The position numbers and the translations under genes were made by a program. From Chromobacterium haemolyticum (GTDB lineage: Bacteria > Pseudomonadota > Gammaproteobacteria > Burkholderiales > Chromobacteriaceae), in the NCBI RefSeq assembly GCF_002081825.1, contig NZ_MUKU01000032.1, positions 1 to 56,207 of the forward strand: DNA of 56,207 bases, in the 5' to 3' direction. Position 1 is the stretch's first letter, and each line of letters begins with the position of its first letter. The notes beneath the pieces are model-generated. The model made no database searches. It saw nothing but the letters and a program-made list of their open reading frames with translations, and was not told the origin of the DNA. Of this stretch, positions 16,624-27,483 are shown piece after piece.

Positions 16624-17535
16624 TCAGCCCTGAGCGCGGGCGCGGCTCACCTCGGTGGAGGGCGCCGGCGCCGCTTCGCGGTGCAGGGTGAAGTTGAACT
16701 CAATGCGTGCGAAAGGCTTGCCGACGCCGCTCTGACGCAGTTCCTCAGGCGAGCTGACGCGTTGGACATCCGGCACCAACCCTTCGCGCGTGCCGAAGGC
16801 GAAGTCGTCCCATAGATGGGGGTCGTCCTGAATGTTGATCTGTGTGGTCAGCTTGCGAAAGCCCGGCGAGGAGATGAAGAAATGCACGTGGGCCGGACGG
16901 TGGCCGTGACGGCCCAGCTGCCGCAGCAGTCGGTCGGTGGGGCCGTCTGGCGGCACGCTGTAGCCACAGGGCATGATGCTGCGGAAGCGGTAGCGGCCTT
17001 GCTCGTCGGTGCGAATGCTGCGGCGCAGGTTGAAAGCGCTCTGGGTCTGGTCGAAGTAGGAGTAATTGCCCAGGCTGTTGGCGTGCCACACTTCCACCAG
17101 CGCGTGCGGCACCGGCTGGCCGGCGCTGTCCAGCACCTGGCCGCGCATGAACAAGGGCTCGCCGTCGTCCTTGCCGTCGTCCAGCCGCGCCTCGCATTCG
17201 CACAGCGGCGCGCCGGCCACGTAGAGCGGGCCTTCTATGGTGCGCGGCGTGCCGCCGAGCAGGCCGGCCTTGCGTTCCGCCTCGTCGGCGCGCATGTCCA
17301 GGAAGTGTTCCAGCCCGAGTCCGGGCACGATCAAGCCCAGCTCGCCGCTGCGGCCGGCGTCGGCCAGCAAGCCCACAGCGCTCCAGAACTCCGACGGTTG
17401 GATGTCGAAATCCTCGATCGCATAGCACAGCTCGCGCATCAAATGGTTGACGATGGCTCGGGTGCGCGGGTTGGCCTGGTCGGTGGCGGGTTGGTCGAAG
17501 CGTTGCAGCAAAGCGTCGATTTCGGCGCGTTCCAT
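16624..17535 (-). CDS. catA: Catechol 1,2-dioxygenase
   Basis: This is the intradiol ring-cleavage enzyme converting catechol to cis,cis-muconate. The 303-residue protein has the N-terminal helical dimerisation region of catechol dioxygenases. Non-haem Fe(III) ligands are recognisable as Tyr158 (GNYSYFD), Tyr192 (CGYSVP), His216 and His218 (RPAHVHF). AAGGAG precedes the ATG at a suitable distance. It sits between catC and benA in the minus-strand operon. Length and ligands are normal for the family. Confidence 0.95.
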   Translation of the reverse strand: MERAEIDALLQRFDQPATDQANPRTRAIVNHLMRELCYAIEDFDIQPSEFWSAVGLLADAGRSGELGLIVPGLGLEHFLDMRADEAERKAGLLGGTPRTIEGPLYVAGAPLCECEARLDDGKDDGEPLFMRGQVLDSAGQPVPHALVEVWHANSLGNYSYFDQTQSAFNLRRSIRTDEQGRYRFRSIMPCGYSVPPDGPTDRLLRQLGRHGHRPAHVHFFISSPGFRKLTTQINIQDDPHLWDDFAFGTREGLVPDVQRVSSPEELRQSGVGKPFARIEFNFTLHREAAPAPSTEVSRARAQG

Positions 17536-17608
17536 GGTGTTTCTCCTTTGTTGGCGGGCGGGGGTGTTGTGTTTTGATTCCGCCGTGGTGGCCCGACTGG
17601 GCGGGCGC

Positions 17609-17899
17609 CTAGCGGTCGTCGGCGTGGATGCTCGACGGATGCCGGTTCAAGGGCCGGACCTCGATGCGCATGAAGGGGAACAGCGGCAAGCTGGACAGCA
17701 GCTGATGCAGTTCCTCGGCGTCGGCGACGTCGAATACGCTGATGTTGGCGTACTGGCCGCTGAGCCTCCACAGATGGCGCCACTGGCCGCTGCGTTGCAG
17801 AGCCTGGGCGCGTTCGCGCTCGTCCAGCTTCAAGGCCGCCGCCCGTTCCGGGTCCAGGTCGTGGGGCAGATTCACTTGCATTTCCACATGAAACAGCAT
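17609..17899 (-). CDS. catC: Muconolactone delta-isomerase
   Basis: CatC isomerises muconolactone to the beta-ketoadipate enol-lactone. The 96-residue length and sequence (MLFHVEMQVNLPHD, GQYANISVFDVADAEELHQLL, RIEVRPLNRHPSS) are typical of the small decameric family. It lies between catB and catA. The 47-base gap to catB contains one of the recurrent GAACCTGTT motifs followed by the AAGGAG ribosome site. Confidence 0.95.
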   Translation of the reverse strand: MLFHVEMQVNLPHDLDPERAAALKLDERERAQALQRSGQWRHLWRLSGQYANISVFDVADAEELHQLLSSLPLFPFMRIEVRPLNRHPSSIHADDR

Positions 17900-17946
17900 G
17901 GTGGTCTCCTTGGCTTGTTTGAACAGGTTCTCAGTGGCTGTCGTGT

Positions 17947-19098
17947 TCAGAGCGCGTGCAAGCGCGGCGAGCTCCGGTCGCGGCGTAGGGCCGCCAGCTT
18001 GTCCAGGTCCGGCCTCACGCCCAAGCCGGGGCCGGACGGCAAGTGCAGCTCGAAATCCCGGTAGCAGAGAGGCTCGGTCAGCAATTCCTCGGTCAGCAGC
18101 AGCGGGCCGAATAGCTCGCTGCCCCAGTCCAGCTGTTCGAAAGTGGAGAACAACTGGGCCGAGGCGATGGTGCCGATGCCGCCCTCCAGCATGGTGCCGC
18201 CGTAAAGACCCAGGCCATTGACGGCGGCGATCTCGGCCACCTGCCGTGCGGCGAACAAGCCGCCGGACTGCGCTATCTTCACCGCGAACACATCGGCGGC
18301 GTCCTGGCGCGCCAGTTGGTTGGCGTCCGCCGGGCCGTGCAGGGATTCGTCCGCCATGATGGGCACCTCGAAACGCCGCGCCAGCCGCGCCAGCGCGGCG
18401 GGGTGTTCGCGCGGCACCGGTTGTTCGATCAGCTCCACGCCGCCGTCCTGCAGCCGGGCGATGGCGCGTTCGGCCTGCATCTCACTCCAGGCCTGGTTGA
18501 CGTCGACGCGCACGCCGGCGCGGCCGTCCAGCGCGCGGCGGATGGCCAGCACGTGTGCCACGTCGTCTTCCGGCGCGCGCAGGCCTATCTTCAGCTTGAA
18601 TACGCGGTGACGGCGCCGATCCAGCATATCTTCGGCCTCGTCGATGTCGCGGCCGGTGTCTCCGCTGGCCAGGGTCCAGGCCACCGGCAAGCTGTCGCGC
18701 ACCCGGCCGCCCAGCAAGTCGCTCACCGGCACGCCCAATCTTTGCGCCTGGATGTCCAGCAAGGCGGTTTCCAGCGCGCATTTGGCGAAGCGGTTGCCGC
18801 GGGCGCCGCGGCGCAGCTTGACCAGCAGTCGGCCCAGGCCGCGGGCGTCCTCGCCCAGCAGCAGCGGCGCCAAGTGGCGGTCGATATTGGTTTTGACGCT
18901 TTCCGGGCTTTCCTCTCCGTATTGCAGCCCGCCTATGGTGGTGGCCTCGCCCCAGCCTTCCAGCCCGTCGCGGCAGCGGATGCGCACCAGGGCCAGCGTC
19001 TGGCTGCGCATGGTGGCCACCGACAGTTGGTGCGGGCGGATGGTGGGCAGGTCGACCAGGATGGTCTCCACCGTGTCTATCGCGGTATCAGGTATCAA
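17947..19098 (-). CDS. catB: Muconate cycloisomerase
   Basis: CatB cyclises cis,cis-muconate to muconolactone and belongs to the enolase superfamily. The 383-residue protein has the catalytic Lys motif (VFKLKIG), metal-binding acidic residues in RVDVNQAW, IEQPV and ADESL, and the second Lys in VFAVKIAQSGG. I chose a TTG start at 19098 because GGGAG lies seven bases upstream and the family's N-terminus matches there. The frame stays open upstream but that part overlaps the divergent regulator. It is the first gene of the operon, with the promoter in the 93-base gap to the LysR gene. Confidence 0.93.
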   Translation of the reverse strand: MIPDTAIDTVETILVDLPTIRPHQLSVATMRSQTLALVRIRCRDGLEGWGEATTIGGLQYGEESPESVKTNIDRHLAPLLLGEDARGLGRLLVKLRRGARGNRFAKCALETALLDIQAQRLGVPVSDLLGGRVRDSLPVAWTLASGDTGRDIDEAEDMLDRRRHRVFKLKIGLRAPEDDVAHVLAIRRALDGRAGVRVDVNQAWSEMQAERAIARLQDGGVELIEQPVPREHPAALARLARRFEVPIMADESLHGPADANQLARQDAADVFAVKIAQSGGLFAARQVAEIAAVNGLGLYGGTMLEGGIGTIASAQLFSTFEQLDWGSELFGPLLLTEELLTEPLCYRDFELHLPSGPGLGVRPDLDKLAALRRDRSSPRLHAL

Positions 19099-19173
19099 GA
19101 TTGCGCTCCCGTGGTTTCGGATATCATGCAAGCCTGTGGAACCGCGGGTCCAACACCGTTTTCGTCTGCTTCC

Positions 19174-19188
19174 ATACCTGTGAGGTAT
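19174..19188. promoter_or_regulatory. BenM/CatM-type operator ATAC-N7-GTAT
   Basis: ATACCTGTGAGGTAT fits the published BenM/CatM consensus ATAC-N7-GTAT exactly and is itself almost perfectly palindromic. It lies in the catB-LysR divergent gap, only three bases before the regulator's ATG, over its ribosome site. Binding there would repress the regulator as well as bear on catB. GGTATC repeats within the first codons of catB may be secondary half-sites. Confidence 0.8.
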
Positions 19189-19191
19189 TGA

Positions 19192-20094
19192 ATGGAATTG
19201 CGCCATCTGCGCTACTTCGTCGCCGTCGCCGAAGAGCTCAACTTCACTCGCGCGGCGGAAAGACTGCACATCGCCCAGCCGCCGCTGAGCCGACAGATCC
19301 AGCAACTGGAGGAGGAACTGGGCCTGTTGCTGCTGGACCGCGGCGCGAGGCCGCTGCAGCTGACCGAGGCCGGCCGCTTCTTCTACGCCCAGGCGCGCAA
19401 TCTGCTGGCCCAGGCCCAGGGCATGCGCGCGATGACGCGCAAGATCGCTCTGGCGCGCCGCCAGCTGGTGATAGGTTATGTCGGCTCCACTCTGTACCGG
19501 CCGCTGCCGGAGGTGATACGCCGTTTCCGCGCCATCCACGCCGACACCGAGCTGTCCTTGCTGGAAATGACTTCGTTGGAGCAGGTGGAGGCCTTGAAAG
19601 CCGGACGCATCGACGTCGGCTTCGGCCGGCTGTTGTTCGACGACCCGGCGGTAGAGCGCGAGGTGCTGGCCGAGGAGGCCCTGTGGCTGGCGCTGCCGCT
19701 GGAGCATCCGCTGGTGGGGCGAGAAGGCCCGCTGCGCTTGCGCGACGCGGCGGAGGAGACGGTGCTGATCTATCCACGCCAGCCGCGCCCCAGTTACGCC
19801 GACCAGGTGTTGTCCGCCTTCCGCCAGCGCGCGCTGGAGCCCGCTTACGCGCTGGAGGTGCGCGAGCTGCAAGCCGCGCTGGGCCTGGTGGCCGCCGGCA
19901 TGGGGGTGTGCGTGGTGCCGGCCAGCGTGTTGCGGCTGCGCCGAGACGATGTGGTCTACCGGCCGCTGACGGACGAGGGCCTGGCGTCGCCGCTGATCAT
20001 GAGCGCGCGGCGCGGGGACTGCTCAGAGGAACTGGTCCTGATCCGACGCTTATTGCGCGAGCTGTTGCCGCGCGAGGAGGTGTTGGAGGAGTAG
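19192..20094 (+). CDS. benM: LysR-type regulator of ben/cat genes
   Basis: This 300-residue LysR-family activator diverges from catB. The winged helix-turn-helix is at residues 1-60 (ELRHLRYFVAVAEELNFTRAAERLHIAQPPLSRQIQ), close to CatM/BenM/CatR. The effector-binding domain (about 90-295) would sense cis,cis-muconate and possibly benzoate. The single regulator upstream of a joint cat-ben operon suggests it does the work of both BenM and CatM. The exact orthology name (benM, catM or catR) cannot be settled by reading. Confidence 0.88.
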   Translation: MELRHLRYFVAVAEELNFTRAAERLHIAQPPLSRQIQQLEEELGLLLLDRGARPLQLTEAGRFFYAQARNLLAQAQGMRAMTRKIALARRQLVIGYVGSTLYRPLPEVIRRFRAIHADTELSLLEMTSLEQVEALKAGRIDVGFGRLLFDDPAVEREVLAEEALWLALPLEHPLVGREGPLRLRDAAEETVLIYPRQPRPSYADQVLSAFRQRALEPAYALEVRELQAALGLVAAGMGVCVVPASVLRLRRDDVVYRPLTDEGLASPLIMSARRGDCSEELVLIRRLLRELLPREEVLEE

Positions 20095-20109
20095 GGCGTT
20101 GGCGCTGGT

Positions 20110-20979
20110 TCATGTCTTATTGCGGAACTCGCTTGGCGGTAAGCCAAGCTGGCGCTTGAAGCAGCGACAGAAATAAGCGGGATCGTTGAAGCCGAGATCA
20201 TAGGCCACGCGGCTGATCGGCCAGGCGCTGTAAGCCAGCATGCGGCGCGCCTCCAGCATCAGACGCTCCTGCGTCAAGGCGAAGGCGGTTTTCCGGCTCA
20301 GCTTGAGGCTGGCGCGGTTGAGCTTGCTGGCCGTCACGCATAAGGCGTCCGCATAGCGCGGGATGTCCCAATGCTCGCGATAGCGTTCTTCCAACAAGGC
20401 GTGGAAACGGGCTAGCAAATCGCGCTCGGCCGGGTACCCGCCGCCGCCGGCGTCCTGCTCGTCGACCAGGCGCGCCAGCATCAGCAGAAGGGCCTTGAGC
20501 AAGCAGTCCACCATCAAGTCTTGACCGCGTTGCGGCCAGTGCAATTCTGCCAGCAGTTGGCCAAACAAGGATTCGATGCGTTCCCTGGCCGGCCAGTCCC
20601 GCCGCAGATCCACCAGCCTGGGCGTTTGCAGCAGCGGCCGCAACAAGGCGCTGGCTTGATCCGGATCGTGTGTCAGCGCGCTTTCGGCCACGGTCAAGAC
20701 AAAGCCCTGCGCCTCTTCCAGAAAACTGAAGCCATGCACCGTCGCCGGCGGCAGGCATATGGCCGCCGGTCCACTCAGCGGATATTCCCGGTCGTCGATG
20801 CGCGCCTTGACTTCGCCGTCCAGCAGGCAAAGCAACTGGAACAGGCCGCGATGACAATGATCGGCGATTTCCCAGTCGAAGCGACGGCTGCGCGAGCTGA
20901 GCAGCTCGAGATGCAGAAACGCCGCGTCTGTGACGCTGCTCTCTTCGCCATACAGGGTGAATTCCGGCGCGCGGTCCAT
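20110..20979 (-). CDS. pobR: AraC-family activator of pobA
   Basis: This 289-residue regulator has an N-terminal cupin-type sensing domain (about residues 10-150) and a C-terminal AraC double helix-turn-helix (about 190-285, ending RVAYDLGFNDPAYFCRCFKRQLGLPPSEFR). It is divergent from pobA and very probably activates it in response to 4-hydroxybenzoate, as PobR/PobC AraC proteins do in pseudomonads. The ATG at 20979 has GGGAGAG just upstream; the longer open frame upstream crosses the promoter region and is not used. Confidence 0.87.
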   Translation of the reverse strand: MDRAPEFTLYGEESSVTDAAFLHLELLSSRSRRFDWEIADHCHRGLFQLLCLLDGEVKARIDDREYPLSGPAAICLPPATVHGFSFLEEAQGFVLTVAESALTHDPDQASALLRPLLQTPRLVDLRRDWPARERIESLFGQLLAELHWPQRGQDLMVDCLLKALLLMLARLVDEQDAGGGGYPAERDLLARFHALLEERYREHWDIPRYADALCVTASKLNRASLKLSRKTAFALTQERLMLEARRMLAYSAWPISRVAYDLGFNDPAYFCRCFKRQLGLPPSEFRNKT

Positions 20980-21110
20980 GCGGCTCTCCCGAATCAAGAC
21001 TGAGCAAATAGTACAAGTCTTTGTCAGCTTGCTCCATTTAGCACGTTCCCGGTAGCGGCTAGGATTTCCCTGGCAAATCAATGTATTCGGCTGCACGGTT
21101 TTCCGCCGTC

Positions 21111-21152
21111 ATTGCTGCGGCGCAATATGCGGTGGCTTGGCATTGCCGCAAT
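21111..21152. promoter_or_regulatory. Repeated ATTGC/GCAAT half-sites upstream of pobA
   Basis: Two inverted pairs, ATTGC-N6-GCAAT (21111-21126) and ATTGC-C-GCAAT (21142-21152), lie 31 bp apart (start to start) in the 210-base pobR-pobA gap. They are 38-79 bases before the pobA ATG. Spaced half-sites about three helical turns apart suit an AraC-type activator. Assignment to PobR is inference only. Confidence 0.4.
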
Positions 21153-21189
21153 CGTGCAAGCCTTGTCACGCTCTTCATGGAGGCTTGCC

Positions 21190-22368
21190 ATGCGTACATC
21201 CGTGGGCATCATCGGCGCCGGCCCTGCCGGCCTGCTGCTGGCGCAGTTGCTGCAGCGGCACGGCATCGATTCCGTGGTGCTGGAGGCGCGGGGGCGCGCC
21301 GAGATCGAATCGACGGTGCGCGCCGGCGTGCTGGAGCCGGGGACGGTGGAATTGCTGGCGGAGGCCGGCGCGGACGCGCGGCTGCGTCGCCTGGGGCAGG
21401 AGCACCGCGGCATAGCGCTGGCCTTTGACGGAGGCCGCCACCGCATCGACTTGTACGCGCTGACCGGGCGCGCCATCACCGTCTACGCCCAGCACGAGTT
21501 GCTGAAGGATTTGATCACCGCGCGGCTGGAGGCCGGTGGCGGGCTGTTGTTCGACTGCCCGGTCACGGCGCTGGAGGCTTTCGACGGCAGCGGCCCAGCT
21601 CGGATACGCTACCGCGACGCCGGCGGCGAGCGGGCGCTGGAGTGCGACTTCATCGTCGGCTGCGATGGTTTTCACGGCATCGCGCGCCAGGCGCTGGGCG
21701 AGCGCGAACCGCCTTGGCAGCGGCAATACCCGTTTGCCTGGTTCGGCATTCTGGCGGCGACGCCGCCCTCGGCTCCGGAACTGATCTATGCCTGCCATGA
21801 ACGCGGTTTCGCCCTGGTCAGCACCCGTTCGCCCACGCTGCAGCGGCTCTATTTCCAGTGCGCGCCGGACGACAGCGTGGACGCCTGGCCGGACGCCAGT
21901 ATCTGGGACGAATTGCAGGCCAGGGTGCCGGCCGCCGATGGCGTGGGCCTGGAGCGGGGGGAGATCCTGCACAAGAACATCGTCGCGATGCGCAGTTTCG
22001 TCGCGCGCAACTTGCAGCGCGGCCGGCTGTTTCTGGCCGGCGACGCCGCCCACATCGTGCCGCCCACCGGCGCCAAAGGACTCAACCTGGCCGCGGCCGA
22101 CGTGCGTTTATTGGCCTTGGCCCTGGTAGAACATTTCCGGGACGGCAGCGAAGCGGCGCTGCTCGATTACAGCCGGCGCGCCTTGCGCCGCATCTGGCGC
22201 GCCGAGCACTTTTCCTGGCGGCTGACTGGCTTGCTGCACGCTTTTCCCGATGCCGGCCCGTTTGAACGCGAGATGCAGCGCGCCGAGCTCGACTACCTGG
22301 TGTCCTCGCGCGCGGCGGCCACCAGCCTGGCCGAGAACTATGTCGGCATGCCCAGGGACTGGGACTGA
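21190..22368 (+). CDS. pobA: 4-hydroxybenzoate 3-monooxygenase
   Basis: PobA hydroxylates 4-hydroxybenzoate to protocatechuate with FAD and NADPH. The 392-residue length is typical. The FAD dinucleotide motif GIIGAGPAGLLLAQ is at residues 6-19. The middle CDGFHG motif and the C-terminal GDAAHIVPPTGAKGLNLA are conserved. The ATG at 21190 was chosen over an upstream in-frame start because GGAGG is correctly placed and the flavin fold begins directly after. It is the first gene of pobA-pcaK-pcaH-pcaG. Confidence 0.95.
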   Translation: MRTSVGIIGAGPAGLLLAQLLQRHGIDSVVLEARGRAEIESTVRAGVLEPGTVELLAEAGADARLRRLGQEHRGIALAFDGGRHRIDLYALTGRAITVYAQHELLKDLITARLEAGGGLLFDCPVTALEAFDGSGPARIRYRDAGGERALECDFIVGCDGFHGIARQALGEREPPWQRQYPFAWFGILAATPPSAPELIYACHERGFALVSTRSPTLQRLYFQCAPDDSVDAWPDASIWDELQARVPAADGVGLERGEILHKNIVAMRSFVARNLQRGRLFLAGDAAHIVPPTGAKGLNLAAADVRLLALALVEHFRDGSEAALLDYSRRALRRIWRAEHFSWRLTGLLHAFPDAGPFEREMQRAELDYLVSSRAAATSLAENYVGMPRDWD

Positions 22369-22405
22369 GCCGTCAACAAGCAAGAGCCTGTTCAAAGGAG
22401 AGGTC

Positions 22406-25147
<2,742 letters not shown>

Positions 25148-25158
25148 GGGCCGCGCAA

Positions 25159-26361
25159 TCAGCTGTCCAAGGCCGCTTCGAGGACACGCGTTTTCAAGCG
25201 GCTCCGCCCGGCCCAGGCGATCAAGGCCATCAGCACGCCGGCGACCTGCGTCACGCCGAAACCGGCGCGCACGCCGGCGTGGTCCACCACCCAGCCGGTC
25301 AACGCCGCGCCCAGCGCCACGCCGCTGGCCAGGCCGGTGATCAGCCAGGTCAGGCCCTCGGTCAACTGAGCCGGCGCCACCATCTCCTCCACCAAGCCCA
25401 TCGCCACGATCATGGTGGGGGCGAAGAACACCCCGGCCAGCAGCATGCCCGCGCCCAGCAGCCACAGATTGGAAACCAGTAGCAAGGGCAGGGTGGCCAA
25501 GGCGGTAGCGGCGGCGGCCCAGACGAAGAGCCGCGGCAGCGGCATGTTGAGCTTGCGCGCGCCGAACAGCAGGCCGGCCAGGCAGGAGCCGATCGCGTAC
25601 ACCGACAACACGATGCTGGCCGCCGCCGGCTGCCCTTGCTGCTGGGCGAAGGCGACGCTGATCACGTCCACCGCGCCGGCGATGGTGCCCAGCGCCAGCA
25701 GGGCCAGGATCAACACCCGCATGCCGGCCAAGGACGCGACCGAGCCGCGACGTTCCCGTGCGCTGGGGTGCACCGGCGGTTCGGTGCCGGTTTGCGCGCA
25801 GAAGGCGGCGACGCCGCCGGCCAGCAGCACGGCGGCCAGTAAGGGCCCGGCCTGCGGAAACGCCGCCACGCTCAGGCCAACGGCAATGGGCGGGCCGACG
25901 ATGAAGCACACCTCATCCAATACCGATTCCAGCGAAAACGCGGTGTGCAGTTGCGGCGAGCCGCGATAGATTTCGGTCCAGCGCGCGCGCGCCATCGCCG
26001 ACATGCTGGGCATGCAGCCGGCGAGGGCGGCGGAAACGAACAAGGTCCACACCGACCATTGCGCCCAGCTGCAAAACAACAGCGCCAGCATCGCCGTCAC
26101 GCTGAGCGCGGTGGCGGCCGGCAATACCCGACGCTGGCCGTAGCGGTCCACCAATCTGGAGATCTGCGGCGCTAGCAGCGCCATCGAAAAGGTGAAGGTG
26201 GCGGCGACGGCGCCGGCCAGCCAATAGGAGCCGGAGGTTTGCGACAACATGGTGATGATGCCGATGCCGGTCATGGAGATTGGCATCCGCGCTACCCAGG
26301 CGGCGGCGGAGAAAGCCAGGCTGCCGGGATGGGAGAACAGGCTAAGGTAGGGGTTGGCCAT
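25159..26361 (-). CDS. MFS transporter, probably TetR-controlled efflux
   Basis: This 400-residue major facilitator protein has about twelve hydrophobic segments and the loop motif RLVDRYGQRRVL (about residues 66-77). It is not of the AAHS type: it lacks the DGFDT first-helix motif. The ATG at 26361 has AAGGAAA upstream. It diverges from a TetR gene across a gap with two palindromic operators, the standard layout of a substrate-inducible exporter. The substrate is unknown; a role in exporting toxic aromatics would suit its place in the pca region but is inference. Confidence 0.85.
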   Translation of the reverse strand: MANPYLSLFSHPGSLAFSAAAWVARMPISMTGIGIITMLSQTSGSYWLAGAVAATFTFSMALLAPQISRLVDRYGQRRVLPAATALSVTAMLALLFCSWAQWSVWTLFVSAALAGCMPSMSAMARARWTEIYRGSPQLHTAFSLESVLDEVCFIVGPPIAVGLSVAAFPQAGPLLAAVLLAGGVAAFCAQTGTEPPVHPSARERRGSVASLAGMRVLILALLALGTIAGAVDVISVAFAQQQGQPAAASIVLSVYAIGSCLAGLLFGARKLNMPLPRLFVWAAAATALATLPLLLVSNLWLLGAGMLLAGVFFAPTMIVAMGLVEEMVAPAQLTEGLTWLITGLASGVALGAALTGWVVDHAGVRAGFGVTQVAGVLMALIAWAGRSRLKTRVLEAALDS

Positions 26362-26412
26362 CGGGTTTCCTTGTGACGGACGATGTGAATACAGCTCGTC
26401 CGCTGTTTTAAT

Positions 26413-26456
26413 ATACGCGACGTATGTTAAACTAATCGACATACATTCCGTATGTC
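26413..26456. promoter_or_regulatory. Twin palindromic operators between MFS and tetR-type gene
   Basis: Site 1 is ATACG-CGA-CGTAT (26413-26425) and site 2 is GACATAC-ATTCC-GTATGTC (26438-26456), a perfect seven-base inverted repeat. Both contain the ATAC/GTAT core. They lie in the AT-rich divergent promoter region of the MFS and TetR genes, the expected place for TetR-family autoregulation. Confidence 0.75.
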
Positions 26457-26496
26457 AAATGCGGGGTGACGACCCAGGCGGCAACAGGAGAACGCG

Positions 26497-27090
26497 ATGG
26501 CAGGCAAAACGCGCAGCGAAACCATGGAGGAAACCCGGAACCGGCTGCTGCAGTCTGCGCGCCGCAGCTTTGGCGTCGATGGTTACGCCGCGACGGTGAT
26601 GGACGAGTTGACCGCCGCCGCTGGCGTGACTCGTGGCGCGCTCTACCACCACTTTGGCGACAAGAAGGGCTTGCTGTTGGCGGTGGCCCAGGCGCTGGAC
26701 GCCGAGATCGAGGCCGGCCTGGCGCGGGCGGAGCGCGAGGCGGCGGACCCGTGGCAGGGTTTCAAGCGCCGTTGCCGCGCTTACCTGCAAGCGGTCACGC
26801 AGCCGGAGGCGCAACGCATTTTGCTGTATGATGCGCCGGCGGCGCTGGGCGCCGAATACGTGCAGGCCGGCCAGCGGCAGTGCGTCGGCGCCATCGCCGA
26901 GCGCTTGCGCGCGCTGATGGACGCCGGCCTGATCCGCCCCGCCGATCCTCAGGCGCTGGCGCGTTTGATCAACGGCGCGCTGGTGGAGGGCGCTTGCTGG
27001 GCGTCCGGCGCCGAGCAGCCGGCGGCGGCGCTGGCTCAGACGCTGGACGCGCTGGAGATCTTGCTGGAAGGGTTGCGGCTAAGCGTCTGA
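26497..27090 (+). CDS. TetR-family repressor
   Basis: This 197-residue regulator has a TetR helix-turn-helix at about residues 14-60 (ARRSFGVDGYAATVMDELTAAAGVTRGALYHHFGDKKGLL) and an all-helical ligand domain. It is divergent from the MFS gene and probably represses it and itself at the twin palindromes. The 3' end overlaps that of pcaC by 12 bases, tail to tail. The ligand is unknown. Confidence 0.9.
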   Translation: MAGKTRSETMEETRNRLLQSARRSFGVDGYAATVMDELTAAAGVTRGALYHHFGDKKGLLLAVAQALDAEIEAGLARAEREAADPWQGFKRRCRAYLQAVTQPEAQRILLYDAPAALGAEYVQAGQRQCVGAIAERLRALMDAGLIRPADPQALARLINGALVEGACWASGAEQPAAALAQTLDALEILLEGLRLSV

Positions 27091-27483
27091 GCCGTCGCCG
27101 CCGTCGCAGGACGAGGCGGCCAAGGCTTCTTCCGCCAGCTGGAAGGCGGTGTTCGCCGCCGGCACGCCGCCATATATCGCCACCTGCAGCAGGGTTTCCT
27201 TCAGTTCGTCCCGGCTGACGCCATTGTTGCGCGCCGCGCGCAAATGCAGCTTCAGCTCCGCCTCTCTGCCCAGCACCGCCAGCATGGCGATGGTGATCAG
27301 GCTGCGCTGCCGGCGCGATAGGCCAGGGCGATCCCAGATCTCGCCCCAGGCGTAGCGGGTGATCAGGTCCAGGAAATCGCCGTTGAAGTCGTTGCGTCCG
27401 GCCTGACTGCGGTCCACGTGGGCGTCGCCAAGCACTTCCCGGCGTATGCCTTCGCCCTGGCGCAGTCGTTCTTGTTCATTCAT
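27079..27483 (-). CDS. pcaC: 4-carboxymuconolactone decarboxylase
   Basis: PcaC decarboxylates 4-carboxymuconolactone to the enol-lactone. The 134-residue protein belongs to the AhpD-like CMD family, with WGEIWDRPGLSRRQRSLITIAML and the catalytic-region stretch HLRAARNNGVSRDELKETLLQVAIYGGVPAANTAF. The ATG at 27483 lies within the end of pcaB (eight-base overlap). It is the last gene of the pcaD-pcaB-pcaC run and converges with the TetR gene. Confidence 0.95.
   Translation of the reverse strand: MNEQERLRQGEGIRREVLGDAHVDRSQAGRNDFNGDFLDLITRYAWGEIWDRPGLSRRQRSLITIAMLAVLGREAELKLHLRAARNNGVSRDELKETLLQVAIYGGVPAANTAFQLAEEALAASSCDGGDGSDA

Noticed and set aside
15199-16815. Plus-strand open frame of 538 codons over benA and benB
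   Set aside because: Antisense to two well-supported dioxygenase genes with intact metal ligands; no domain seen.
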